A DNA stretch of 64,000 bases from positions 107,509 through 171,508 of the forward strand of contig NZ_JAODLR010000009.1 of assembly GCF_025960875.1 (NCBI RefSeq), given 5' to 3'. The translations under genes and the position numbers were made by a program. The first letter of the stretch is position 1. Every line of letters starts with the position of its first letter. The notes under the pieces are model-generated. The model did no database searches. It saw nothing but the letters and a program-made list of their open reading frames with translations, and was not told the origin of the DNA. Shown here one piece after another: positions 46,507 to 55,579 of this stretch. The DNA is from Crystallibacter permensis. GTDB lineage: Bacteria; Actinomycetota; Actinomycetes; Actinomycetales; Micrococcaceae.

Positions 46507-48140
46507 TGGAGCTCGAGATCCTGGACTACCGGTACCCGGGCCACGAGGCACCGGCGCTCTCCGGGGTGCGGCTGACGGTGCCACCCGCCTCGCTGACCCT
46601 GGTGGCCGGTGGTTCCGGCAGCGGCAAGAGTACGCTGGCAGGGATTATGGCCGGGTACCTGCCCGGCCGGACCGGCGGGCAGCTGGCCGGATCCATCAGC
46701 CTTGCAGGCCAAACCCTTAAGTACGACGGCGGGGCGCAACCACACGTCGTCGACCTGCGGCAATGGGTGCGGCATGTTGCGTACGTACCTCAGAATGCGC
46801 GGTCCTACTTGTCCATGGTGCGTTCCACCGTGGAGGAGGAGTTGGCCTTCGGCCTGGAGAATGCGGGCATGCCCCGGGCCGAGATGGCAGCACGGATCCA
46901 GACGATTGCCGGGCGGTTCGACCTCGGCCGCTTACTGCAACGTGATCCCGCACGGCTGTCCGGCGGGCAGGAGCGGCTGGTGGCCATTGCCGCAGCCGCC
47001 GTCACCGATGCCGGCGTGCTGGTGCTGGACGAACCGCTCGCCGGACTCGACGAGCTTGCCGCGGCCCGGGTGGCCGCCACGGTGAGGGGACTGCGCGACA
47101 CGGGCACCGCCGTCGTTATCCTGACTTCTGTCCTGGACACGCGGTTCTCCGATGCCGGGCACACACTGCTGCTGGAGAACGGGCAGAGTGCGGCCGAAGG
47201 CATGCCTGCGGTGCGGCAGGGCGCCGAAGCGGCCGGAGTCGTGGTTCCCGGCGGACCGGCGCCGGCAAGGGGCGGCACCAGCAGCCTGTCGCCGGAACGT
47301 GCGGCACGGGGAGCCACGGTGGTCCCGGCGGGCGGCAGTCCGACGGAGCCGGAAAGCAGAGGCAGCGCCGCCGTCCTGTGCTACCGGAACGTCGGATTCA
47401 GCTATCCCCAGCCGGAACGCAACGTACGGCGGGCACGGCTGGCCCGCGGGCGGCGCCGCGATGTTTCCGGCGGAGCGGAGCGAACCGCGATCGCGCCATT
47501 GCTGGACACGATTAACTTTGCGGTGCACGCGGGGGAGTGCGTTGCCTTGACGGGACCGAACGGGACCGGCAAGACGACGCTCCTGAAGATGGCCCTGGGC
47601 CTGATCGCCCCTGATGCCGGAAGCGTTGCGGTGGCCGGCCGGGACACGGCGGAAGCCTCGGTGGGGCAGCTCGCGAAGACAGCTGGGCTGCTGTTCCAGA
47701 ATCCGGCGGACCAGTTGTTCGAGCGGTCCGTCCATCATGAAGTCGCTTTTGGCCCGCCGGGTTCGCGGCCGGATCCGGCAGCCGTCCGGCAGGCGCTGGA
47801 CGCGTGCGGCCTGGCCGGGCTCGAGGACGAGCACCCGTACGAACTGCCCGTCTCCCGGCGGCGGCTGGTAGCGCTGGCGACGGTGCTGGCGCGCCGGCCC
47901 GCCCTGCTGGTGCTGGACGAGCCGACGGTTTCCCTGGACGGGCACGGCAGGAAGCTGCTGGGCAGGATCCTCACCGCGGCGACGGCCGGCGGAGCAGCTG
48001 TCCTGCTATCCACCCATGACAAGGAGTTCGCAGGCGCGCATTGCCGGCGGGTAGTGGAGCTGGGGCGACAGTACGCGCTTCCGCACGAAGCTGCCGCCCC
48101 GGAGGGCATCAGCGCCCCGGATGGAACTTCCTTCCGTTGA
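46506..48140 (+). CDS. ECF transporter ATPase, two ABC domains fused
   Basis: 544-residue fusion equivalent to EcfA1 plus EcfA2. Domain 1 has Walker A GGSGSGKST near 35, signature LSGGQERLVAIAA and Walker B VLVLDEPLAGLD. A Pro/Ala/Gly/Arg-rich linker (about 235-330) follows. Domain 2 has Walker A GPNGTGKTT near 349 and LLVLDEPTVSLD near 467, but its signature is degenerate (LPVSRRRLVALA in place of LSGGQ). ATG at 46506 overlaps the ecfT stop. Its 3' end overlaps the 3' end of the convergent fadB-like gene by 32 bases. Confidence 0.9.
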   Translation: MELEILDYRYPGHEAPALSGVRLTVPPASLTLVAGGSGSGKSTLAGIMAGYLPGRTGGQLAGSISLAGQTLKYDGGAQPHVVDLRQWVRHVAYVPQNARSYLSMVRSTVEEELAFGLENAGMPRAEMAARIQTIAGRFDLGRLLQRDPARLSGGQERLVAIAAAAVTDAGVLVLDEPLAGLDELAAARVAATVRGLRDTGTAVVILTSVLDTRFSDAGHTLLLENGQSAAEGMPAVRQGAEAAGVVVPGGPAPARGGTSSLSPERAARGATVVPAGGSPTEPESRGSAAVLCYRNVGFSYPQPERNVRRARLARGRRRDVSGGAERTAIAPLLDTINFAVHAGECVALTGPNGTGKTTLLKMALGLIAPDAGSVAVAGRDTAEASVGQLAKTAGLLFQNPADQLFERSVHHEVAFGPPGSRPDPAAVRQALDACGLAGLEDEHPYELPVSRRRLVALATVLARRPALLVLDEPTVSLDGHGRKLLGRILTAATAGGAAVLLSTHDKEFAGAHCRRVVELGRQYALPHEAAAPEGISAPDGTSFR

Positions 48141-50238
48141 CCCGCTCCGCTGCGCCCACCTGGTCGAGGTAGGGCGTGATGCCGCCCAGATGCATCGGCC
48201 AGCCTGCACCGGTGATCATGCACAGGTCGATGTCCTCGGGGCCGGCCACCACGCCTTCTTCGAGCATCAGCCCGATCTCCTCGGCCAAGGCATCCTGGGT
48301 GGCGCGCAGCAGTTCCTCTCCGGTGACCGGGCTATTGCCGAACTGCAGCAGGTCCAGGGTCTCCTGCGGGATGTGCTTGCCGCCGTCCTCCGCGGTCTCC
48401 CACAGGGACGTTTTGCCGGCATCGATCAGGCGCTGCTGGTTGGCCGAGACGTGGAACCGCTCACCGAAAGCTGCGTGCAGTGATTCCTGGACATGCTGGG
48501 CCACCGGAACACCGACCATCGCCAGCAGCGTGAACGGGGTCATCGGCAGACCCATCGGCCGCAGCGCCTCGTCGGCGGTCCTGGCGTCCGTCCCGTTGTC
48601 GAAAGCGCGGCTGACTTCACCCATGAGCCGCAGCAGCACGCGGTTGACCACGAAGGCTGCGGCATCCTGGACCAGGACCGCCGTCTTCTTCAGATCTTTG
48701 GCCAGCGCGAACGCGGTTGCCAGGACCGCTTCGTCAGTTTTCGGGGCGCGGACAATCTCCAGGAGCGGCATGAGCGCGACGGGATTGAAGAAATGGAATC
48801 CGACCAGCCGCTCCGGATGCTGCAGGTCCGCTGCCATCTCCGTTACGGACAGGGACGAGGTGTTGGTTGCCAGGATGCAGTCGGGGGAAACGACTGCTTC
48901 TACTTCCGCAAACACCTGCTTTTTCACCGTGAGTTCTTCGAATACTGCTTCAATGACGAAGTCGGCATCGGCGAAGGCGTCCTTGCTGACGGAGCCCGTG
49001 ACCAGGGCCTTGGTTCGGTTGGCCGCATCGGCAGACAGGCGCCTCCTGGCTTGCAGCTTGTCCACCTCGGCGTGGACATACGCCACCCCCTTGTCCACCC
49101 TGGCCTGGTCGATGTCGGTCAGCACCACCGGCACCTTGAGCTGGCGGGCGAAGAGCAGCGCGAGCTGGCCTGCCATCAGCCCGGCACCCACGATGCCGAC
49201 CTTGGTCACCGGCCGTGCGAGCTTCTTGTCCGGGGCACCGGCGGGCCGCTTTGACCGCCGCTGGATGAGATCGAGGAAAGCGTAGACGGTATTGCGGAAA
49301 TGCGGAGTCTGCATCAGTTCGGTCAGCGCTTCCACCTCGGCCGCGGCCGATTCCTGCTGGGTCCAGTCCCTGCCTTGTTCCAGCAGGTCCAGCAGTTTCC
49401 CGGGCGCGGGGGCTGCGTTGGACGTCTTGGCCTCCACAAAGATGCGGCCCCTGGCGACGGCGGTGTCCCAGTCGGCGTCGTCGTAATTGGCTTTGTCGGC
49501 GCGACGTTCCTTCACGGTCTGGAGAGCCTGGGCGTCGCCGGAAATGATCTTCGCGGCCCAGGCCAGCGACTGCTCGAGGAAATCCGCCGGTTCGAACAGG
49601 GCGTCCGCGATGCCCAGTTCAAATGCGGCCGAGCCGTTGAGCATCTTGTTGTTGCTCAGCGCATTTTCGATCATGACCTTCACCGCGTTCGCAGGCCCGA
49701 TCAGCCGCGGCAACCTGTACACACCGCCCCACCCCGGTACCAGGCCCAGGAACGCCTCCGGCAGGCTGATCCCGTTGGCACCGGTGGACACCGTCCGGTA
49801 GTGGGCCGCGAGGGCAATTTCGAGACCGCCGCCCATTGCCGCACCGTTGATGAACGCGAAAGTGGGGACGTCCAGGCCGTTCAGGAGGCCGTAGACCTCA
49901 TGGCCCAGCTGTGCCATAAGGCGTCCGGACTCTGCATCCTGCAGCGAGCCGACGGCGGACAGATCCGCGCCGGCCACCAGATAATACGGTTTGCCGGTGA
50001 CGGCGACGGCGTCGATCTCGCCTCGGCCGGCGCGTTCCCGCAGCCCTTCCAGCGCGAGGCCGAGTTCCATCAGGGTGTTGGGGCCGAGGGTGGTGGGTTT
50101 TGAATGGTCAAGGTCATTGTCCAGCGTGAGCAGGGCCAGGGTAGCTCCGCCGGGCAGGTGCACGTCGCGGACGTAGGAGTGGGTGATCGTCTCGTCCGGA
50201 AAGCGTCGGGCCAGGGACTGGAAATCGGCGGTGCTCAT
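48109..50238 (-). CDS. FadB/FadJ-type bifunctional enoyl-CoA hydratase / 3-hydroxyacyl-CoA dehydrogenase
   Basis: 709-residue beta-oxidation enzyme. The N-terminal crotonase domain (about 10-200) shows VAGADLSAVGS and NGAAMGGGLEIALAAHYR for the oxyanion hole and a Glu in LPEAFLGLVPGWGG. The NAD-binding domain starts near 345 with VGIVGAGLMAGQLALLFA, and the dehydrogenase C-terminal domain includes GFHFFNPVALMPLLEIV with catalytic His. ATG at 50238 has AAAGGA upstream and overlaps the thiolase stop (ATGA), giving a fadA-fadB operon with inverted gene order relative to E. coli. Its 3' end overlaps the ECF ATPase gene by 32 bases. Confidence 0.93.
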   Translation of the reverse strand: MSTADFQSLARRFPDETITHSYVRDVHLPGGATLALLTLDNDLDHSKPTTLGPNTLMELGLALEGLRERAGRGEIDAVAVTGKPYYLVAGADLSAVGSLQDAESGRLMAQLGHEVYGLLNGLDVPTFAFINGAAMGGGLEIALAAHYRTVSTGANGISLPEAFLGLVPGWGGVYRLPRLIGPANAVKVMIENALSNNKMLNGSAAFELGIADALFEPADFLEQSLAWAAKIISGDAQALQTVKERRADKANYDDADWDTAVARGRIFVEAKTSNAAPAPGKLLDLLEQGRDWTQQESAAAEVEALTELMQTPHFRNTVYAFLDLIQRRSKRPAGAPDKKLARPVTKVGIVGAGLMAGQLALLFARQLKVPVVLTDIDQARVDKGVAYVHAEVDKLQARRRLSADAANRTKALVTGSVSKDAFADADFVIEAVFEELTVKKQVFAEVEAVVSPDCILATNTSSLSVTEMAADLQHPERLVGFHFFNPVALMPLLEIVRAPKTDEAVLATAFALAKDLKKTAVLVQDAAAFVVNRVLLRLMGEVSRAFDNGTDARTADEALRPMGLPMTPFTLLAMVGVPVAQHVQESLHAAFGERFHVSANQQRLIDAGKTSLWETAEDGGKHIPQETLDLLQFGNSPVTGEELLRATQDALAEEIGLMLEEGVVAGPEDIDLCMITGAGWPMHLGGITPYLDQVGAAERVNGRKFHPGR

Positions 50239-51506
50239 GCGAGGTCCTTTCCTGCGGTGCCGGCGACAGCGGCTGCAGTGCTGCTGCGCAAGCTGTAGTC
50301 CTGATGGTGGGGGTTCTCCCAGATGACCGCGGCGCCCATACCCAGGCCGATGCACATGGTGGTCAGTCCGTAGCGCACGGTGGGATCTTCTTCGAACTGC
50401 CGCGCCAACTGCGTCATGAGCCGCACGCCGGAGGAAGCCAGCGGGTGGCCGACGGCGATGGCGCCGCCGTACCGGTTGACGCGCTCATCGTCCTCGACAA
50501 TGCCGAAGTGGTCCAGAAAGGAGAGCACCTGCACGGCGAAGGCTTCGTTGATCTCGAACAGACCGATGTCGGCAATATCCAGCCCCGCTTGCTTGAGCGC
50601 CTTTTCGGTGGCGGGAACCGGACCAATGCCCATCACTTCGGGCTCGACGCCGGCGAAGGCGAAGGAGACCAGCCGCATCCTGACCGGCAGCTCGAGTTCG
50701 GCGGCCGTTTCGGCCGATGCCAGCAGCGCTGCCGTGGCGCCGTCGTTCAACCCCGCCGCATTCCCTGCGGTCACGCGGCCATGGGCGCGGAACGGCGTGC
50801 GGAGTCCGGCCAGTTCCTCAACCGTTGTTTCGGGGCGCGGCGGCTGGTCCGCGGTGTGCAGGCCCCAGCCCTGTCCCGGCTTTTTGGCAGCCACCGGCAC
50901 CAGATCCGGCTGGATCCGGTTGCCGGCATAGGCGTCCGCAAGCTTCCGCTGGCTGGCCGCCGCGTAGCTGTCGGACCGTTCCTTGGTGATCGCAGGGAAG
51001 CGGTCATGCAGGTTTTCCGCCGTGTTTCCCATGTTCAGGGCGGCGGGATCCACCAGCCGTTCGGACAGGAAACGCGGGTTGGGATCGGCGCCCTGTCCCA
51101 TCGGGTGGTTGCCCATGTGCTCCACACCGCCGGCGATAACGACGTCGTAAGCGCCGAAGGCGATACCGCTGGCCGTCGTCGTCACGGCGGTCATGGCCCC
51201 GGCACACATCCGGTCGATGGCGAAGCCGGGGACGCTCTTGGGCAGGCCCGCGAGCAGCGCCGCTGTGCGGCCAATGGTCAGGCCTTGGTCTCCGGTCTGG
51301 GTTGTGGCGGCGATGGCCACGTCGTCGATCCGGGCTGCAGGCAGGGAGGGATTGCGGCGCAGCAGTTCCCGGATGCATTTGACTACCAGGTCATCGGCGC
51401 GGGTGTCTGAGTAGATTCCCTTCTCGCCTGCCTTGCCGAAGGGTGTTCGGACGCCGTCGACGAAGACGACTTCCCTCAAGTGTCGGGCGGGATTCGTAGC
51501 GCTCAC
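50235..51506 (-). CDS. fadA: Acetyl-CoA C-acyltransferase (thiolase)
   Basis: 423-residue thiolase that cleaves 3-ketoacyl-CoA in the last step of beta-oxidation. Catalytic Cys101 is in IDRMCAGAM; the His of INEAFAVQ/GGAIAVGHPLASSG and the second Cys in TMCIGLGMG complete the active site. The GTG at 51506 has a perfect AAAGAGGAG at eight bases, so it is preferred over the in-frame start at 51536. The promoter carries a perfect palindrome overlapping its -10 (separate entry), so it is probably repressed by a TetR- or GntR-type fatty-acid regulator. Confidence 0.93.
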   Translation of the reverse strand: MSATNPARHLREVVFVDGVRTPFGKAGEKGIYSDTRADDLVVKCIRELLRRNPSLPAARIDDVAIAATTQTGDQGLTIGRTAALLAGLPKSVPGFAIDRMCAGAMTAVTTTASGIAFGAYDVVIAGGVEHMGNHPMGQGADPNPRFLSERLVDPAALNMGNTAENLHDRFPAITKERSDSYAAASQRKLADAYAGNRIQPDLVPVAAKKPGQGWGLHTADQPPRPETTVEELAGLRTPFRAHGRVTAGNAAGLNDGATAALLASAETAAELELPVRMRLVSFAFAGVEPEVMGIGPVPATEKALKQAGLDIADIGLFEINEAFAVQVLSFLDHFGIVEDDERVNRYGGAIAVGHPLASSGVRLMTQLARQFEEDPTVRYGLTTMCIGLGMGAAVIWENPHHQDYSLRSSTAAAVAGTAGKDLA

Positions 51507-51553
51507 CAAGGAACTCCTCTTTGAGATGTGGGACACAAACAGCTGCCAGCATC

Positions 51554-51582
51554 ATGTTACCCGCGGGTAACATAAGCGGCAA
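51554..51582 (-). promoter_or_regulatory. Promoter with perfect 20-bp operator palindrome before fadA
   Basis: On the minus strand, TTGCCG at 51582-51577, a 17-base spacer and TAACAT at 51559-51554 form a good sigma-70 promoter. ATGTTACCCGCGGGTAACAT at 51554-51573 is a perfect 20-bp palindrome that covers the -10 and most of the spacer. This placement is classic for a repressor operator. The fadA start codon is about 48 bases downstream of the -10. Confidence 0.7.
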
Positions 51583-51627
51583 GCCGGGAATACCCTTGGT
51601 TCTCGCAGGAGGTGCGGCGCCGGGCTC

Positions 51628-52974
51628 TCAGCGTTTCCGGGGGCTCGTCTTCGGGTCCGTTTCGTCGGCCTTAGGCCTGCGTTCGGCCAAGGGCTCCGGG
51701 TGCAGGAACGCGTCGGTGATGACCGGCACGACCAGCTCGCGTTGCCAGTTTCGTGCGCCCAGGTCCCGCAGGGCTTCGGCAATGGAGCCGACGGTCACCG
51801 GAGCGGGTGGACGCCAGGCTATCCGGCGCAAATAGTCCGGCGTCAGCAGGTTTTCCACCGGCATCTGGAGTTCCTCCGCCAAGGCGGCCAGCCGGGGCTT
51901 GGCCGTCTGCAGCCGTGCTGCGGCGGCCGGGTCCTTGTCCGCCCATACACGGGGTGGCGGTGGAGCGTTGGTAGGCATGTGCAGTTCCGGCAGCTTCTCG
52001 AAGCGCCGGGCGGCATCGATGCAGCGGAGCCAGCGGGGAGCTTCCCGCTGGGCCGCGCGGCCATGGAAGCCGTTGACGGCGAGCAGCTGGGGCACCGTTG
52101 CCGGCATGGCCTTGGCCGCGGCGACCACCGCCGAATCCGGAATCAGCCGCCCGGGGGCAACGTCGCGTTTTTCTGCCAGCTGCTCGCGTTCCGTCCAGAG
52201 TTCGCGCACCGCGGCCAACTGGCGTCGATCGCGGATCTGGTGCAGTCCGGAGGTGCGTCGCCACGGGTCGATTCTCGGCTGAGCGGGAGGGGTTGCCAGC
52301 AGCGCTTCGAATTCCTCTTCGGCAAAGGGCAGTTTCCCCGACTCTTCCAGGAGCTCGACGAGCGCTTTGCGGAGCTCGATGAGGACTTCAACATCCAAGG
52401 CGGCGTAACGCAGCCACGGCTCCGGCAACGGCCTGGTGGACCAGTCCGCTGCTGAGTGTTCTTTAGCCAGGGTGAACCCCAGCAAGTTCTCGATCACAGC
52501 GGCAAGCCCGACGCGGGGCAGGCCGGCGAGCCGGGCCGCGAGTTCGGTGTCGAAGAGCTTGTCCGGCCACATGCCCAGAGCCGCCAGGCACGGCAGGTCC
52601 TGGGTGGCGGCGTGCAGGATCCACTCCACACCGCGCAGCGCCTCGTTGATGACCTCCAGATTATCGAGGGGTTCCGGGTCGATCAGCCAGGTGCCGGCAC
52701 CTTCGCGGCGCAGCTGCACCAGGAAGGCGCGCTGGCCGTACCGGAAGCCCGATGCACGTTCGGCGTCGACCGCCACCGGTCCGGAACCGGCGGCGAGAGC
52801 CGCGGCCGCACGCTGAAGTCCTGACGCGGTGGAAATGACCAGCGGGACCCCTTCGCGGGGAGCGGTCAGTTCGATCAGCTCGGGAGCGTCCTGCTCCGGT
52901 TCGTCTGAGGCGGTTGCTGTGCTGTCTGCACGGCGGGAAGCCGCGGCAGACGAATCCGAAGTCAAAAACGTCAT
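51628..52974 (-). CDS. rnd: Ribonuclease D
   Basis: 448-residue 3'-5' exoribonuclease of the DEDD superfamily, acting in tRNA and small RNA 3' maturation. The first acidic pair is VAVDAERA (Asp, Glu), the second is in HAATQDLPCL, and YAALDVEVLIEL gives the Yx3D motif of the DEDDy class. An HRDC domain follows (about 230-310), and a C-terminal extension ends in Lys/Arg. ATG at 52974. It follows DUF3000 by 23 bases in the same direction. Confidence 0.92.
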   Translation of the reverse strand: MTFLTSDSSAAASRRADSTATASDEPEQDAPELIELTAPREGVPLVISTASGLQRAAAALAAGSGPVAVDAERASGFRYGQRAFLVQLRREGAGTWLIDPEPLDNLEVINEALRGVEWILHAATQDLPCLAALGMWPDKLFDTELAARLAGLPRVGLAAVIENLLGFTLAKEHSAADWSTRPLPEPWLRYAALDVEVLIELRKALVELLEESGKLPFAEEEFEALLATPPAQPRIDPWRRTSGLHQIRDRRQLAAVRELWTEREQLAEKRDVAPGRLIPDSAVVAAAKAMPATVPQLLAVNGFHGRAAQREAPRWLRCIDAARRFEKLPELHMPTNAPPPPRVWADKDPAAAARLQTAKPRLAALAEELQMPVENLLTPDYLRRIAWRPPAPVTVGSIAEALRDLGARNWQRELVVPVITDAFLHPEPLAERRPKADETDPKTSPRKR

Positions 52975-52997
52975 GGTTATACCAGTCTAAGGGCAGG

Positions 52998-53636
52998 TCA
53001 GTTCCGGCGCCGGTTAGGCAGCGACGCGACACCCTCGGGCAGGGGCGGCAAGCCGGCGAAGGTGCAGACCATGTCGGACCACGCCTCCAGGTGGGACTGG
53101 ATATCCGCCGAGTCCGGAGTCCACGAGGCTCTGAGCTCGATGTCGATCGCGTCCTGGTTATCCGACAGCGAACCAAAGCTTTCGGACAGGATCCTGGTGG
53201 CCGTGCCGCCGGCGTTCCGGTAACGGGCCCCGTGGTCGTGCAAGGCGTCCACGAGCCAGGTCCACGCCACGGAGCCGAGCAACGCATCGTTGCCCATGTC
53301 GGCGTCGAGCTCGGCGCGGATATACGTCACGATGCGGAAGGTCCCGTCCCAAACCGCGGAGCCATCCGGATCATGCAGGAGAATGAAACGGCCGGTTGCG
53401 AGTTCCACATCTGCGGTTTCCCGGAGGGCGGCGATGACGGGACCGTGCGCGGGACGCCGGCCTACTGCCGCCGGCTGGATGACCTCCGCGCCAAGTGCCA
53501 CTGCATACGGAGCCAATCTGGACGGAGCAGGCAGTTCCGCCAGTTTGAGTTCATTGCGGCAGTTGGCCCGGCGCAACGCGGCCAGGGCAGTCAGGAAGTC
53601 CACGGGTGCCGCGGAGAGATCGCCAATCGCACTCAC
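52998..53636 (-). CDS. DUF3000 domain-containing protein
   Basis: 212-residue actinobacterial protein matching DUF3000 over its whole length (LAPYAVALGAEV, GRFILLHDPDGSAVWDGTFRI, AWTWLVDALHDHGARY). Function unknown. DUF3000 genes commonly stand directly before rnd, as here, which suggests joint expression. ATG at 53636. Confidence 0.85.
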   Translation of the reverse strand: MSAIGDLSAAPVDFLTALAALRRANCRNELKLAELPAPSRLAPYAVALGAEVIQPAAVGRRPAHGPVIAALRETADVELATGRFILLHDPDGSAVWDGTFRIVTYIRAELDADMGNDALLGSVAWTWLVDALHDHGARYRNAGGTATRILSESFGSLSDNQDAIDIELRASWTPDSADIQSHLEAWSDMVCTFAGLPPLPEGVASLPNRRRN

Positions 53637-53698
53637 TCTTCCAGATTAAAACCGTGCGGGCTGCCCGGAACGCGAGGCGCGCCGTTGGTGCCGGATCG

Positions 53699-54769
53699 TT
53701 ATGCGCCCAGCTCGTTCCGGATGGCCGCGGCGAAAGCATCGATATCTTCCTCCGTGGTGTCGAAGGAGCACATCCAGCGGACCTCGCCGCGGGATTCATC
53801 CCAGTCGTAGAACCGGAATTGCTGCCGCAGCCGGTCTGCCGCTCCGGCGGGCAGGGTGGCGAAAACGGCGTTGGCCTGGGTCGGCTGGGTCGGCGTCACG
53901 CCGTCAATACCTTCCACGGCGGAACGGAGCCGCGCGGCCATGGCGTTGGCATGGGCCGCCGAGCGCAGCCACAGATCGCCGTCGAGCAGGGCCAGGAACT
54001 GGGCGGAGATGAAGCGCATCTTGGAGGCGAGCTGCATGTTCATCTTCCGCAGGTAGGTCAGGCCCTGGGATGCCTCGGGGTTCAGGACCACCACGCATTC
54101 ACCGAAGAGCAGCCCGTTCTTGGTGCCGCCAAAGGAGAGGATGTCGACGCCGGCGTCGGTGGTAAAGGTGCGCAGATCCGTCCCCAGCGCGGCGGCGGCA
54201 TTCGCCAGCCGCGCCCCGTCCATGTGCACCTTCATGCCATGACCGTGGGCATGCTCGGCAATCGCACGGATTTCGTCAACGGAATACAGCGTGCCGAGTT
54301 CAGTGCTTTGGGTGATCGAGACGGCCAGCGGCTGCGCCCGGTGCTCGTCGCCCCAGCCCCAAGCCTCCCTGTCGATCAGCTCCGGAGTGAGCTTGCCGTC
54401 GTCGGTGGGCACGGGGAGCAGTTTGATGCCGCCCACGCGTTCCGGCGCACCGTTTTCGTCCACGTTGATGTGCGCGGTCGAGGCGCAGACCACGGCTCCC
54501 CAGCGCGGCAGCAGCGACTGCAGGCTGAGGACATTCGCGCCGGTGCCGTTGAAAACGGGAAAGGCCTGGGCCTGCTCGCCGAAGTGCGAGGCGATGACTT
54601 CCTGCAGCCTGGCAGTGTAGCCGTCATCGCCATACGCGACCTGGTGTCCGCCGTTGGCATGCGCGAGCGCAGTGAGTACTTCCGGGTGGACGCCCGAGTA
54701 GTTATCCGACGCGAAGCCGCGCACGGACTGGTCGTGCAGGGAAGCGGACAGCAGCGAGGAGTCATTCAC
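53699..54769 (-). CDS. ltaE: Low-specificity L-threonine aldolase, PLP-dependent
   Basis: 356-residue fold-type I PLP enzyme that splits threonine or allo-threonine into glycine and acetaldehyde. The PLP Lys217 lies in LSFGGTKNGL, Asp184 in HMDGARLAN binds the pyridine nitrogen, and FASDNYSGVHPEVL is the N-terminal signature. GTG at 54769 has AAAAGGA about ten bases upstream. It is the last gene of the DUF6421-SDR-ltaE operon, 48 bases after the SDR gene. Confidence 0.9.
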   Translation of the reverse strand: MNDSSLLSASLHDQSVRGFASDNYSGVHPEVLTALAHANGGHQVAYGDDGYTARLQEVIASHFGEQAQAFPVFNGTGANVLSLQSLLPRWGAVVCASTAHINVDENGAPERVGGIKLLPVPTDDGKLTPELIDREAWGWGDEHRAQPLAVSITQSTELGTLYSVDEIRAIAEHAHGHGMKVHMDGARLANAAAALGTDLRTFTTDAGVDILSFGGTKNGLLFGECVVVLNPEASQGLTYLRKMNMQLASKMRFISAQFLALLDGDLWLRSAAHANAMAARLRSAVEGIDGVTPTQPTQANAVFATLPAGAADRLRQQFRFYDWDESRGEVRWMCSFDTTEEDIDAFAAAIRNELGA

Positions 54770-54817
54770 AGTAGATATATTCCTTTTCCGGTGGGAGGAA
54801 GATGGAGTCGGCGGCGT

Positions 54818-55579
54818 TTAGACGAGCGGGATCCGGCGGCCATTGATTTCGGCCGCGGGCCTGCCGAACAAATTCTTCACTGCCGCGGCCAGGTCCGCAA
54901 CGTCGGTGAACCCGGTGAACGGCTTCTCCGGGTTCCCGGCGCGCATCCGGTCATCCACCAACGCCTTAATGACAAGTACGACGGCGGCCGAATGCTCAGC
55001 TTCGGATGTCTCCTTGGCGCCGGGGCCGGCTGCCTGGTCGCGGCGGAACCCGTCGGCCACCGAGAACATCCAGCTTTCGGCAGCGGCCTTGGCCGCGGCG
55101 TAATTGGCGCCGCCGGCGGTGGGGGAGCCCACCGCGGTGGCCGAGACGATGACCGCCCTGCCGTGCGGCGACGCGGCCAGGTCGTCGTAGAACGTGCGGG
55201 TGGTGTTCCGCAGGGTGGTGATCAGGTTCCGGTGCAGGAAGTCCCAGTCCTCGTCGGTCTGCCCGGCGATACCCTTGCCGCCGCGCCAGCCGCCCACCAG
55301 ATGGACCAACCCGTCGATGCTGCCGGCTTCGGCGTCTATCCGCGCCGCCAGTTCCCGGACAGCCCCCGGATCGGCGAGGTCGCAGGCGAAGGTGAGCACG
55401 CCGTCGTCGTTCGCATAGGCGTTTTGTAGGTGTTCGGGGTTGCTACCGACGGCGATCACCTGCGCGCCGGCTGCCTGCAGGGCCGCGGTGACGGCCTGTC
55501 CCGAGGAGCCGGACGCGCCCGCCACCAGGATGCGCAGCCCGGACGGAATACCGGCGCCTGTGCTGGGAAGTTCTGTCAT
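54818..55579 (-). CDS. SDR family NAD(P)-dependent oxidoreductase
   Basis: 253-residue short-chain dehydrogenase with cofactor loop GASGSSG at 21-27, catalytic Ser146 in VSATAV and Tyr160/Lys164 in NYAAAK. The helix between strand 1 and 2 and a Gly-rich VGGWRGGKG segment resemble the classical family, but the substrate is unknown. ATG at 55579 overlaps the stop of the DUF6421 gene (ATGA), so the two are translationally coupled. Confidence 0.88.
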   Translation of the reverse strand: MTELPSTGAGIPSGLRILVAGASGSSGQAVTAALQAAGAQVIAVGSNPEHLQNAYANDDGVLTFACDLADPGAVRELAARIDAEAGSIDGLVHLVGGWRGGKGIAGQTDEDWDFLHRNLITTLRNTTRTFYDDLAASPHGRAVIVSATAVGSPTAGGANYAAAKAAAESWMFSVADGFRRDQAAGPGAKETSEAEHSAAVVLVIKALVDDRMRAGNPEKPFTGFTDVADLAAAVKNLFGRPAAEINGRRIPLV

